From Stratiolaelaps scimitus (lineage: Eukaryota; Arthropoda; Arachnida; Mesostigmata; Laelapidae), in the NCBI GenBank assembly GCA_019614645.1, contig JABWDB010000006.1, forward strand, positions 6,882,001-6,946,000: DNA of 64,000 nucleotides. Direction: 5' to 3'. Below the pieces are notes generated by a model. The model was given only the letters and a program-made list of their open reading frames with translations, searched no databases and had not been told where the DNA came from. The position numbers and the translations under genes were made by a program. Below are positions 32,737-44,580 of the stretch, piece by piece. Position 1 is the stretch's first letter; the number at the start of each line of letters is the position of its first letter.

Positions 32737-33420
32737 CCGAGCCTCAAACGCATACCGACGTAATCTTGAATCCTATATATACGCATGGCGTGTTCATGGG
32801 GTCATTCACTCTGAAAAACGAATGCCACGTGAATGGTTTCTTATAATAGAATCCCAAGGGTCCTTTGACCACCAATAGCTTCGCAACCATCGTGTATAGC
32901 CACCATACGCTCGTCCAGCGTCGCGTGGATCGTACCTCGTTAATTCTTTGATACTATAACATCCGGAACTATTGTGCGATCCCGATGTATGGCCGTCCTC
33001 CGACCCCTGATAACCAAATGTTGTCGGTGCCTTACAGTGGCCTTTCAGATCGTCGTCCATCGCCGTTGATTCCACTGGTCGTATTTTTTTATAAGCCGAT
33101 TTCCTTGGGAACAGACGAATTTAATTTTTAACCTTAATGTATTTTGTTTAGAGAACTCGAGTGATTTCTATTAGGCAATTGGGACATATGAGTGAAATCT
33201 GCTATAATTAAGTATATGGTTGGGGAATACTGCCATATAGACATCGAACGCGTTTTAGTAATAAGAGAATATTGATTCGTATGATGGTTCTTATGACAAA
33301 CTAAGTAATGAGTCCTGAACCAAGTTGTGGAAAGGTTCATTAGGTTGAATCGCTCGTAGGCCATAGTAGCCGTTAGCCAGTTCTATTATAAATATTATAG
33401 ATATACTTCACATCACTGCG

Positions 33421-33542
33421 ATGGCTGGCGCGTACCTGTAGGCGATACGCCACAGCTTGAACAAGTACACGAGGGCTATGTCCTGGGTCGTAGGTTCAAA
33501 TTTCTCCTGCCTTCAGAGAGGTGGGGGTTTTTCCTTTTTTCT
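33421..33542 (+). repeat. Possible tRNA-like element abutting SINE1
   Basis: GGCTGGCGCGTACCTG and, about 75 nt later, GTAGGTTCAAATTTCTCC resemble degenerate tRNA A- and B-boxes. They are followed by a T-rich stretch. Only one copy was seen, so this could be coincidence. Confidence 0.25.
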
Positions 33543-33611
33543 TGTGGTTCGAGCCCCGCTGTGTGACATAAGAGAGCTTAAGCACTGTAAAATTGCAGTT
33601 CCTTTAATAAG
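33543..33611 (+). repeat. SINE1, 3' half (sense copy of a fold-back pair)
   Basis: Starts at the B-box (GGTTCGAGCCCCGC) and continues into the CTTAAGCACTGTAAAATTGC tail and CCTTTAATAA. The tRNA head is missing. It meets a second, inverted SINE1 directly at its tail. Confidence 0.85.
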
Positions 33612-33705
33612 TTCTCTTATGTTATCACGCAGCGGGACTCGAACATGCGGCCTCTGGATTCCAACGGCTAGAGACCTTAGCCGTCCAAGCCACCGCGCTG
33701 ATATA
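33607..33705 (-). repeat. SINE1, inverted partner
   Basis: The minus-strand copy starts at 33705 with the ATCAGCGCGGTGGCTTGGACGG head and runs through CCGCATGTTCGAGTCCCGC to AAGAGAACTTA. There it joins the tail of the sense copy. Its own distal tail is lost. Confidence 0.88.
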
Positions 33706-35409
33706 AGTTATTAAATAGGGCTTTTGCCTGCGAAAGTATAGTTCCAATGAACGATTCAGTCACTCAGCACAACAATTTAAGCAACACACAGGCCACCTTG
33801 AGCTCTGCGCCACGCCCTTCTTATCGATACAGCGTCGTTTGCAATGCCGAATTTCGTGGTGACGGACGAACAGCATCACAGTCGAGAAGCCACGATTCGG
33901 TGGCTGATATCGCGTTTGTATTTTCGAATCTATTCGCGATCGATGTCTACATGTGTGGGAAGGACACCGAGCAGGCAAGTCGATCAACCACGAAGCAAAT
34001 GACCATTTCGAAACGAGTCGAAGGTAGTTTGAAGGCATTCAACTACGCCGCCTCGGTGGCTTCGTCTATCACGGAAAGGAGAGCAACTAGAGTTGCGTTA
34101 GTTGATGACACAGTGAAATAGATATGGGTGAATATTCACCCTCGGTGGATAGTATTGTATGACAAAATTATAGATTGGACTATCAGCGTTGGACGGAGAA
34201 TTACTGAGAGATTCCTCCTTAAACTACCAAACAATCGCGATGAGATGGTTAAAGATAAAAGGTTGTCCTGTGCTGGTCCTACATGGCTTATCGACGCAGC
34301 GAAGATATCGTACGCTCCTACTATATCCTGCATTTTTCAGATGCGAATGATAGCCTGAGAATATTTGAGAATACCTCATTCGTAAGATCCTAGTGGACCA
34401 GTTCTCCTGATTTCAGATATGCTCCCAACTGTGTGTGATATTCACAAATCAACGGTGTTGCAACATGAGCACACGTTGTATCTGTCGGAGCCTTCTACCA
34501 ATGGCGGTCTCGTCATTGCCCTAATTTATACATTTTAAATTACAAACAGGCTCCATGAGCACAGAAAAATATCAAGTGAAATAACTCCGTTATTAGTTTT
34601 ATAAGGGTAAGATTAGAAGTACAATTACTCATTCACCTGAGATGTCTCGACACCTGGCACATCTTGCGTAAATTACAAAACCTCTTTAGCAAGTCCCATG
34701 TAAAAATCGGGGAATTCATCGAACGTATGTTCATTATGTAAAAATTTTGCTTAAATTGTTTCCCCCCCCCCCATATCACATAATTTTATTGGATTCCAAA
34801 TTGCCAATACCCACAGTATTAACGGGACAACATGTGATTCATATAATTTAGAATACGCGAAGGGCGAAACCCTTAGCTAAATGTACTCCCAGAGAATCCC
34901 GCACTTACATATGGATCGAGGGCTTGAGTCCCAATTGTCGGGCCCTAATACGACATCATTTCGAGCTTTTTGAAGAGTTATGTGATCATTATAATTATGA
35001 ATAGGCATGACGAGTTCTATATCGTCCGCACTGACAAAGTGTTTAACTGGTTCAACAAGCTGGTTGATGGGTTCGATAAAGAGCGTATCCACTACCCTGT
35101 GGCGTTGCCTGAGAGCAACTTGTCGACACAAAGCCCTTTCACAAAGCCCTGAGGACTTGTATTTTTGTTTCGGGTACAATAATTTTACAGACAGTCCGCT
35201 CCATGATCTTTCAGCTTTTAGCGATACGGGCCGTTTGATTGTCTTTTGCCACCTGCAGGGACTGGGCCGACCCACGAGCAGCGATACATCTTTGGGACCC
35301 CGCCTTCTTCCGTCACCTTCGAAATATGTATGGCTAAGCCTTGAGCTGCCTGCCTGAAAAACACCGTTGGTAACAGACCAGGTTTGTGACTGCGTCCTGG
35401 CAGATAGGG
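33706..35409. other. No recognisable gene
   Basis: The 124-codon ORF at 33747-34121 (+) and the overlapping minus ORF at 33760-34038 carry no motif I recognise. A C-run lies at about 34761-34772. Confidence 0.35.
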
Positions 35410-35414
35410 GTCTG

Positions 35415-35602
35415 TCGAGCCTGGGGGCGTGGTGCACTCGTATGTGCCTTGCAATCGGAGGGGGAGACATGTAGGTGCGCGGGTTCGATCCACACCATTG
35501 CACATTTGCATCAAAGGAGGGGGTTGTCCGTCTTATGAAGCCTATGTCGAAAGCAGTTGTACCGTGGACGTTAAATGTTGGCTGTGAGTCTGCCCAGAAA
35601 CA
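35415..35602 (+). repeat. SINE2 copy
   Basis: Head GGGCGTGGTGCACTCGTATG, B-box GCGGGTTCGATCC, body CCGTCTTATGAAGC and GTACCGTGGACGTTAAATG, tail TGGCTGTGAGTCTGCCC. Full length, with a G-rich expansion after the B-box. Confidence 0.9.
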
Positions 35603-36720
35603 AAAATTAGATGGGATCTGGTCTCATCTGGGGTCGACTGCCTAACGCTAATATAACAGTAAGATTGTTACGAATTGTTCGTCGCAATAGCTTCCTCCTC
35701 AATCTTCTTAGCGCAGTGTTCAAATATTGAAGTCAAATTGGCGGGAAATTTCTTGTAAAACAAAGTCACTTGATAGACCGAGTCAAGTGATTTTGTGATT
35801 TGAGTGATTTCACTGCTTCGAATTGTGCTACTGCTTGAAGTTTGGGCATTCATATATGATATTTGAATATCATACACAAAAATATTCATCGCTAAATTCT
35901 TGCAAAAATACTTTATTGATAGACATGACGCTTGCGCGTTCGTTGAGTGAAGCTCCCATTCATTTGATATTTACATACTATGCCCAAATATTTTATGAGA
36001 GTTCACTGAGCGCCAATCATATTCGCATGCTGTTAGCCACTTGCAGGGAGGCTTCGGTATCTATAACGAAAACAATATCACAACCCTTTTACGTTCCAGC
36101 TCGCTCACACCCATAGGCTCTAACCTTGGACATACGCGACCCCTCTATGACCACCCTTTAGCTGCAATTGATAGTTCTCTTTCACACAACACCCGTCTTG
36201 CGTCAAAAACAATTTCGAATCACGTCAGATGAGAAGAACAAAAAGGAAATTGTAAACAGCTGTGCCAATTCAACAGTGTTGAAAGTGGGGAACTACAGCT
36301 GAAAGCTCATTCCTCTTGCTGGCAATGTAATGCTTTACTTCGACTTATTTCAGCCAATTCAGCGCCTATTTGCACATGCGCTAAACATGTCGCTCGATCT
36401 GGCAAAAAGCATATACCGCCTGAGCTGAACAATTGCATTGCATGGTAACCTACGATAGTTTATGCATGAACGATATATATCGTGGACTCGTCCAAGATAA
36501 GCGTCACACGAGACACGGCTGATACTGAATTTCGGTATAGCACAATTGTTTTATTGCTGTACCGACGTGCTAATTAGCAGTTCATACAGGCGAACTCCGA
36601 TTATGGAACATAGAAACAACACCCCGCTGCTGTTGATGTCTTTAAAGCAACCCGCATGAATTTAATTTCCTTTGAAGATTGTGCCATTCCTAGGAGGCTT
36701 TCTAGAAACGATAGCTAATA
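35603..36720. other. No recognisable gene
   Basis: A short minus ORF (35668-35889) and a plus ORF (35823-36116) lack recognisable domains. Confidence 0.35.
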
Positions 36721-36721
36721 T

Positions 36722-36810
36722 TGGTTTATTAAAGGAACTGCGGTGTTAACAAGGCTTAAGCTGTCTTGTATGTCATGTCGCGCGACTCAAACCTGCGGCC
36801 TTCGGATTAT
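36722..36810 (-). repeat. SINE1 fragment
   Basis: Minus-strand copy containing the CCGCAGGTTTGAGTC B-box region and the AAGACAGCTTAAGCCTTG...GTTCCTTTAATAAA tail. The tRNA head beyond about 36810 is missing. Confidence 0.82.
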
Positions 36811-37743
36811 TATAATATTTTCAAAGTTACATATTCTTATGAGTAGTTATTAATAATACCGGTTAGCAAAGTATTGTCTCGTACAACTGTCTAAGAGCAA
36901 TACTGTACGGCCATTTGAAGACGTCACCTGAGGGTTGCATAGAGACCATTGTATAAAAGTCATACCGTTTGTCATTCGTCATTTTCAGCATGAAGTCATG
37001 AATGAAGTTATTATGTTTCGACCCGTTTTCATCTAACTTGTTAATTTAGTACTATTTCTTGGAAGCATTCGCTTGACATTATGCTCGCCTTCTCCCGTGG
37101 ATTTCCCGAACACCAACGAACCCGAACTGTTCTGGGGAGAAAGCTGCATCTAAACAGGAAATATATGCCGTCGATCTGTTTGTTGTCGGACGAGCTGAAT
37201 TATGTTGATACCTTTCTCTGACGTACCGAAGTTTTGCGTCAAGTCAATTGCATCGAATTAGGTCCGTTTCTGATCTCAGGGTGTTGTTCTTGTGTCCTCT
37301 TCCGGTGGCCTAAAAGTCCCACAAAATGCCAACTCAGCTAATTAGGATCTCGGTAATGCCCAAGGCAACGGCCACTTCACTCGTTTCGTTACAATGCCCC
37401 GAATTATTATTCAGACTGGTCCTAATTTCGATGCGCAAGTTTCGACACCGTTCGTATCGGTCCAAGGGGCGGGAGAGATGTGGGGATAAAGAATAAAAAC
37501 TTTATATATAACGTTGCGAATAATCACCACCTGCTTAACGACGAGTCGCAACATTGAGAAGCAAGTGACCACATCTTTTTGCCGATAACTGCCGAATCAG
37601 AAATATTGGTCGCCATTCTAATAATATAAAGCTGCTGCTGAAAGAAATCCAATCGAATATATTTGTCGCTTCGGTGGATCGTTGCTCACACGGACCATGG
37701 AAAAGTACCGGGAAGCTTTAGGTGAAAAAAACATATATGCTAT
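36811..37743. other. No recognisable gene
   Basis: AT-rich spacer between SINE1 and mariner. Nothing supportable was seen. Confidence 0.4.
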
Positions 37744-37745
37744 TA

Positions 37746-37768
37746 GGTAGTCCCCAGCAAACTGTCGC
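37746..37768 (+). repeat. mariner left TIR
   Basis: Begins GGTAGTCCCCAGC. Two mismatches to the inverted right end. Confidence 0.9.
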
Positions 37769-37887
37769 GCCTTTCGGATGGCGCACAGCCCGAACTACGC
37801 CACACAATGCGTTCATTTTTGGAGTGGGCACGCGGTAGGAACGTGGCTTCCTTTCGAACACTGAGTGGTTTCGATACGATCAGAAAG

Positions 37888-38904
37888 ATGGACACTGCAG
37901 CAAAAAGTTCAAATTCCCCCAAAAATCAACGGGAAATCTTCAAGTTTTTGTTTCTCCAAAAATACCCTCCAGCTGAAATCCATCGACAATTAGTGAACCC
38001 GTACGGCAGGTCTGCCTTATGCCTGCGAACGGTGCAACGTTGGTGCGAGCGATTTAACAGTGGAGATATGGACACCGATGACCATCGAGGTGGGGACCAC
38101 AAATCAGGTGCGACAAGGGACGATCGGATTGACAGAATCAAGGCAGCTTTTGAGCAAACTAGAGCTTGGTCCATGGAGTCTTTGTCGGCTGAAACTTTGA
38201 TTCTTCGGACGACGTGTTATAGAATTATCACCAATATACTGAAGAAGAAGAAAATCAATGAAAAATGGGTTTCCCATAAACTGAGTGCTGACCAAATGAA
38301 AATGCGTGTGGAGTGTTCGACATCTAATTTGAATACTAATACGCAACAAACCAGTCGCTTAGAGCACACCGTGTCGATAGACGAGACATGGGTTAGCCTG
38401 CATAGACCCCCTGAGAAGGACCAAGCAAAACAGTGGCTCCGACAAGGTGAAGTGGCGGCGTCTGTGGCAGTGCCAGATAGATTCGGACGAAAGGTGTTGA
38501 TTATACTCGCTCTGGATAGCAAGGGTGTTTGCTATTACGAAATATTAGCGGCAAACGAAAAACTCAATGCTCCCCGATATCTCGACTTTTTGAAGACATT
38601 GATGAACAAATGGCGTGGGGATCGACAGCACCGAGTGTGGTTACTCGACGACAACGCAAGACCTCACCGCACTGCTGAAATTAAGACCTGGATGGAGGGG
38701 AACAATATTGAGCGATGGCATCAACCCCCATATTCTCCTGATTTAAGCCCATGTGATAATGGTTGTTTCCATGCATTAAAAAGGGCAATAGGTGGGGTTC
38801 CATATGCAACCGTCGACTTACTCGCAAAAGCAATGGATAATGAAATTATATACGGAAACGCAAATGGTAAATATTTGGCTATTTCAAAACTCCCAGAGCG
38901 CTGA
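37888..38904 (+). CDS. mariner transposase (DD34D)
   Basis: An open frame of 338 codons from ATG 37888; an upstream in-frame ATG at 37807 would add 27 residues of unlikely mariner sequence. The N-terminal paired-type helix-turn-helix region contains FLFLQKYPPAEIH and RTVQRWCERFNSGD. A KWVSHKLS linker corresponds to the mariner WVPHEL motif. The catalytic core has SIDETWV (first Asp), WLLDDNARPHR (second Asp) and PPYSPDLSPCDNGCF (third Asp). Thirty-four residues separate the second and third Asp, the DD34D signature of mariner rather than the DD34E of Tc1. The length is close to the usual 340-350 residues and all three Asp are present. This copy could therefore encode an active enzyme that cuts and pastes elements with matching TIRs. 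Activity is inferred, not shown. Confidence 0.93.
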   Translation: MDTAAKSSNSPKNQREIFKFLFLQKYPPAEIHRQLVNPYGRSALCLRTVQRWCERFNSGDMDTDDHRGGDHKSGATRDDRIDRIKAAFEQTRAWSMESLSAETLILRTTCYRIITNILKKKKINEKWVSHKLSADQMKMRVECSTSNLNTNTQQTSRLEHTVSIDETWVSLHRPPEKDQAKQWLRQGEVAASVAVPDRFGRKVLIILALDSKGVCYYEILAANEKLNAPRYLDFLKTLMNKWRGDRQHRVWLLDDNARPHRTAEIKTWMEGNNIERWHQPPYSPDLSPCDNGCFHALKRAIGGVPYATVDLLAKAMDNEIIYGNANGKYLAISKLPER

Positions 38905-39000
38905 ATCGGTGTGTCAATAAAGCTGGAGAGTACCTCTAACTCACACCAAAAGAGCTTTGTTCTAACTCATTTAGTTCAAAAGTTATTGGCATTTAAAGAG

Positions 39001-39023
39001 GCGACAGTTTGCTGGGGACAGCC
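39001..39023 (-). repeat. mariner right TIR
   Basis: Reverse complement begins GGCTGTCCCCAGC. Confidence 0.9.
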
Positions 39024-39025
39024 TA

Positions 39026-39830
39026 ATATATTGTGTGCATCTTTATAACTATGATAAATTTATGATACACGAAAACAAAGCCGCATGAATTTCGCATCGC
39101 CCAAGGAACTCGACGGGAGTCAGAGACAACTCCACTCTCACGCATAGTTATACCTATACCCTGTCTAAGATCAACTATTTGTATTTTATGTACTCGCTCA
39201 GCGGAACACTACGCATGTCAAAATCGGGTTTGGTTCTTTGTGTTGGTAAATAACACGTCTGGTTTGCCATTTGCTCAACGTGCATCACGTTGACCGGCGG
39301 CCACTTCTCTCGGCAGTGACAGCACTTGCTTGAACACACGTGTGTATTTCCATGTATGTGCGCAGCGAGCAAATCCTTCCCTACGGCCATTACAATACGA
39401 TGTTGCCGTTGACATGAAAGCCCGTCTGACAGGAGTCACCAGCCGATTAGGGATGCATGCGCCGAGGTCTTACAAGGCTTCACAAGCCAGCTATGACTAC
39501 TTCGGTCTTCTCCACGCTGACCTTCGCATTGGTTCAGGTAGGGATTCCTCGTGGATCAGAATTGCGCAGTAGTCGTTCAGCTGTGATGTCTCTAATGTCC
39601 ACGTGTGTCACGCTGGGAAATGACATTAAAGGGCAACCGTGTTTTTATTAACTTGACTTTTTATTGTTTTTTTTCTATTTATCCTAGCAACACTCAGGGG
39701 TGAACACGAAGGAGTCACCGGCGTACGGACACAGGGTGATATTCGCGGACACAGAGAGCATGAACTGGAGTTACATAGTAGATTTTAATTATATCCTCAT
39801 GACCCTTGATAAAAATCTATAATCTAGAGA

Positions 39831-39831
<1 letters not shown>
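39026..39831. other. No recognisable gene
   Basis: A plus-strand stretch ending TTGGTTCAG|GTAGGG at about 39538 has a donor-like end but no recognisable coding sequence. Confidence 0.35.

Positions 39832-39866
<35 letters not shown>
39832..39866. repeat. (TA)n microsatellite
   Basis: TA run of about 17 units. Confidence 0.92.
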
Positions 39867-39874
<8 letters not shown>

Positions 39875-39941
39875 TGATGTTTGAGTGCACATTACATTAT
39901 GCTTTCTACGAGTGAATCTAAGTGTAAATGGCATGAAAACT

Positions 39942-40137
39942 CCTGCGGGCATTGCGTGGTCGGTAAGGGAGACAGGATTCGAATCGAAGGGAGTTTTGTA
40001 CATTCGGAGGTTGAAATCTGAGTGGAGGCATATTTATTGTTATGGGCAGTATCGCCGCAGATTTGAAAATTAGTAGTGGCAGCTAATGTGGTCTGCGGCA
40101 CAGATAGCACTGTGCACAATACACCCCCTGTATGCGT
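39942..40137 (+). repeat. SINE3 copy with probable TSD
   Basis: Starts CCTGCGGGCATTGCGTGG (A-box region), has GAGGTTGAAATCTGAGTGG as a mutated B-box, then GTAGTGGCAGCTAATGTGG and ACACCCCCTGTATGCG at its end. It aligns over its whole length with the copy at 49604-49828. Flanks CATGAAAACT (39932-39941) and CATGAATACT (40138-40147) match at 9 of 10 positions, consistent with a target-site duplication. Confidence 0.85.
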
Positions 40138-40147
40138 CATGAATACT

Positions 40148-42605
40148 GTTTGTTCACATACGCGGGTTTTCTACAGACACCCTATGGGCCACAGTAGTTG
40201 TTTACAGACGGGAAGCGAACAGAGGTTCTAGGGAGGAAGTCTGGGACGAGAGAGAAGGGAAGTAGCTGAGAGTCACCTAGCCACGTCATGGAGGATATGT
40301 GGTGCTCGTGGCTGGGCAAGGAACACATCTCACCGCTTTTACTGAAGTAATGTGCTCAGCGGAAGGGCGGTGCTGTTGAACATCGTCAACAGTTCCAGAA
40401 GAGGGCGGGGCGGTCACGGTGTTGACATGCATTAGCATGGCAACACAGCCCCCTTAAAAAATAAATAATTTGTTGAAAACACGAAACTGCAACAAACATC
40501 TAATCATAAGAGTATATTTTCTGAAAAAATTACATAGGCTTAAACGTTTAGATGTTCATTGGATACGCCTAGTGAAACAGATACCACTCTCATACGTTTT
40601 ACTAAAGCTTTGTCGCACTAGTTTGCGTCAGATATTTCGTCATCATGATTTCGTTTCTGGCAACGAAAATTTTTTTTCGCAAAAAAAAAAACTAGCATGA
40701 CGCGGCCCATGGGTGACGATTTGGAACAGATGTAGACGTGTCGTTCAATGAAGATAATATTTCTCCGTTAGAACTAGTTCAAGCAGGAGGCAGAGGCGGT
40801 CTTCCTCAGGAGGCCGTCAATTACTCTAAGTGATATCACCGGGACGGTTTGCCAGCACAGCGCGAACAAGCAGCACACATCACGGTCGTAGAGATGTTAG
40901 AAACAAAATGCCTATAAAGGCAAATAAATAAAGGTTCCTCGTACATGTCGAATCGCTCGCAATTGTACATATATCAAGGAAGTGCTTTGTGGCGACAAAA
41001 ATTCTAGCGTAGAATTTGTCGAATGAGCATAATGAGCCGTGTGATGATTCTTCTGCTATTTTCGGATGCATTTTAGTATTTTAGCTCAAAGCACTTTAGC
41101 TTCTGAAAATCATATGTATTATGGTCATTGAGACCGTTTCTCAGCCAAGACTCGATTCGGTCCTTTAGCCATTAGCTCGTGCACGTAATTGCGTGATTTG
41201 TTCAACTGTTTTCTTAGTTAAAAAATATGTATTCATTCACCTGTATGCCTCTTTAGACGAGCCACCTAATCTTCTACTTGTCCAGGATAAATCTCATACT
41301 TCATAATCAGTGATCGGGCGAGATGATTCTTATATTCTAACAACATGCGCTTCCGCTGTCCGTTCTCAAACGGCGAGCAATGTCGAGTCTCGTTGAATAA
41401 CATTAATTTGTGAAAGTCAATTTTCCCATAGGACAGCCGGTTTCTCAGCTTCTGGTTTCGCGGACAAATGAATTAAGGTATATCCTATTTGCCCAAGGCA
41501 ACTACTCACCGCCCCTTCGTTCCCTTCACGCTCTCGTGGGGGGATCGACAGATCAGTGGAACAACAACAGCAAATCGATCGGCCCGCGAACACACAGGTG
41601 CTACGGACACGTCCCCTCTCAGGGAGACTTTCGTGTCGAACGCTTGGCCGCGGTCGGCTGCTTTCCGTAGCGTGGCAGGCCAAGCGCGAGTGACCATGAA
41701 CAGATAGCTCTTCTTGAACAGCAGCTGCTGAAGCGGATCTCAAGCCGTCGTTTCCTAGCTGAGATTTGATAGCCGGGATTTCTCCACGTGTGTGCCCGGA
41801 GCAGCAATTTGTATTATATTATTCTTAATAAATAAAAAATAATTTGAGCCCAAAACAAGTAATATTGGAATGCCAGTAGAAGTCACACCTGGTGAGATGT
41901 TATCTCGACTTGGTTAGCTCGATTCAAGTAGACGGACAATATAGACAATGGTGATACATAGTCTCTGTTTACTCCTCCATACTGTTCCGCGTTCCTATCT
42001 TTATGTCATATACCAACGTAGATTACTACTATATTGTGTATATGCGATATATTTGCATATATGTATACTTCATTTCGGGCGTTACTTGGAAAGGACGCGA
42101 TGAAATCCAGGTGAAAATGACGTTGTTGAAGTTCACCATCACCCTCAGCGCGTGGTACCTGTGTCAGCATTCCAGTTGACAATGAGTTGTGAAAGCTAGA
42201 TATTACTGGAAGACTTTAGCCCGCTTTGCTGAGCAGAGCCGTTTCCACAGTGGTTGACTTCCAACATCAGTGACTTCATTACAGCGGGAGGGCTCAAAGT
42301 TTTCAGGTTAGCCGACTCGAACGTTCTGGACTGAAAAATATCAGTTGTGTTAAGGGACGCCCCCATGAAGTAGGCCAAATGATATGCTTGGAGACGTTTG
42401 AAACCGGCTTTGACTTAAAGTAAATTTACATAAAATCTATGCGGGTATAACTGTAAGTTAGAATTTAAAAAAAAATCGCCAAATAACTGTCAGTGGTTTG
42501 GACAGAAAAGGGGTCACATATGGACAGACAATTTGGAAAACAAAAATATTCAAATGAGATGTATCATTTACATTAGAATAGTATGGTAAAGGTAAAGATT
42601 TATAT
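40148..42605. other. No confident gene
   Basis: A GC-richer block at about 41480-41760 has overlapping ORFs on both strands. On the minus strand it has a donor-like GGGGCG|GTGAGT at about 41505. No protein family is recognised. Confidence 0.3.
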
Positions 42606-42651
42606 TGTTTTATTAAAGAACCTTCAAGTTTTACAATGCATTAAACTTCTC
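42606..42651 (-). repeat. Isolated SINE1/LINE-A tail
   Basis: Minus-strand GAGAAGTTTAATGCATTGTAA...GGTTCTTTAATAAA corresponds to the roughly 40-nt tail shared by SINE1 and LINE-A, with no recognisable head. Confidence 0.6.
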
Positions 42652-42922
42652 GAATACGTATTTCGCTTTTAGGGTGATCTAGCGAATATGCATATTTATT
42701 GCATAAAATGCGGTGTGGATGTGGCCGTTTGCCACTGTTCACTTACTCTCAATAGCGTAGCTCTAGAAGAAGGGTACGATTGTCCACTCGAAGGCTTAGC
42801 ACCAAATTTGGTCTTGCGCATATAAGATGGAGCCTGAAAATGCGTGTCGTCAATATATCTAGGTACAGTCCCATACCATCAACTCTAAGTTTGGATTTCT
42901 GCCATTTTTGTGTATACGTGTC

Positions 42923-43015
42923 TAGTATAGGTCGTACTTTTGGCTTATTGGTTTAGTATAGGTACTTTGGTTATTGGTATAGTATAGGTCGTACTTTTGA
43001 CTTTTGGCTTATAAT
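42923..43015. repeat. Degenerate tandem repeat, ~30-nt unit
   Basis: Three imperfect copies of a TAGTATAGGTCGTACTTTTG unit followed by GCTTATTGGT-like sequence. Confidence 0.7.
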
Positions 43016-43034
43016 ACAATATATATATATATAT

Positions 43035-44580
43035 CATATTCTATACTTAGCATTACTTGATGGTTTCTTGGGTTTGTACGCCTGAGAACGGCAGGCAAGC
43101 TAACCGATAGTTTTAAGAAAAACTTCCACTAAAGGACGTCCGCCGCAGGGGTACGATGACGCGTGCAAGGTCGCCTTCATCTTTCAGCAAAAACCGATGA
43201 TGCGGTCCGCTTGAGGTCTAACGTTGTTCGCGCACTGCGGCCTACGTTGAGCCATGCCTTAGATAAGTAGTGACGAGCTTCGACTCGGTAGATGTGACAT
43301 AAGAGATAAGCGATCAATGGCGGACATGCAATTTACACAAGTCTCGGAGGACGTCGAGAGCTTCGAAACCCTGACGGTGGGTCAGTCTCTGGTCTGGTGG
43401 GCTTATCAGTGTCGGTCGAAACAATAAAGGACCTTGCTAGACGAACCGAGCACGCGCAGCTCATTTCTATCTACAACTACCTACACCCTCCCTCGTTCTT
43501 TATCGGGACTAGAAACGATGCTTGTGTAGATCGTTCACTACCTTCTAGACGACGCCAGATACGTAGCAAGAAAGCATTTTATGAGTTCGCTGGCGAGTGC
43601 TATTCCACCGCTTAATCTAATCAAGGATTTACCCCAATAGAAATTATAAAGTGATTTATTCGCATAATTTAGACGAACAACCCCGTGAACGTGTAGAAAT
43701 ACTTAAAAAAGTAAGCACACATTCACGTAAATTTAAGAGCCCCCTCTCAAAGGACGCTCTATCACCCAGTCTCTGCCCTGTTTTGTGTGAATTGTACTCT
43801 GCGACAGTTAGGAATTGGGGTCATTGTATCAAGGATTAAGCAAACATATATTATGTTGGGCTCTAGCAGCATGTCGAAATAGGGGTTATGTCAGATGGCG
43901 TTATATTCATGCCATACTGTGCGGCTTGTGTGCATTGTCTTTTCATAAATTTGGCAGCTTTTCTTATACACGCCTCATGGCAAAATATTTATAATATTAT
44001 AGCATGCGCGCTGTTGAGCCATGCAGCAGAAACGAATAACGTATAAGTGTGCGCCAATAACTCAATGCAAGCGAATTGTCATAAGTATCAATAGGAGTAC
44101 TACTATTCGCAAGCGTGAAATTGCGAACGTGAGAATCTGCTGCTCTTATCAACGAAGCGTCTAAACATACACCACTAAAACGCTTCGGAACTGATCGATG
44201 ATTTAAGTATGCGTCTTGCTGTCGGCCTCAAGTTGAATCCAAAAAACAATTCAAGCAATTCAACTAGGCTTTACAAACGCTGCGGTAAGGCTGATACCTG
44301 AACATTATGTGACATCAAGTAAAGTAAGCTGGAAACAGATAAGCACGTGATTGGTTTGAATTGCATAACATAACAATTCGATGTGACCTGATTGGTTTCA
44401 ATAAGAACAGTCGATCTATTTATTCTCTGTTCAGTCAAAAAATGAGTAGCTTGTATATACAGTACTACGATGCATATCAATTTTTCACTGGAACAATACA
44501 TTTCGCTTGGCAACAAGTTTCGCCGTGTTTTCCACGACGAAATGTTGATTTAGACGACGCGTACTGTTCAGATTCTCTTT
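43035..44580. other. No recognisable gene
   Basis: ORFs 43397-43615 and 43651-43839 (+) and 44271-44516 (-) are not recognised. Confidence 0.35.

Larger units (their letters stand above)
37746..39023 (+). mobile_element. mariner transposon, structurally intact
   Basis: A 1278-bp element flanked by TA (37744-37745 and 39024-39025). The 23-bp terminal inverted repeats (37746-37768 and 39001-39023) differ at only two positions and share TCCCCAGCAAACTGTCGC. It encloses one uninterrupted transposase. Size, TA target and termini are typical of mariner. The intact frame and well-matched ends suggest a comparatively recent insertion, unlike the decayed Tc3-like copy. Confidence 0.93.

Noticed and set aside
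38217..38522. Minus-strand ORF with hydrophobic end
   Set aside because: Antisense shadow of the mariner transposase.
41417..41743. GC-rich minus ORF with donor-like GTGAGT
   Set aside because: Overlapping ORFs on both strands, no domain, no acceptor partner.
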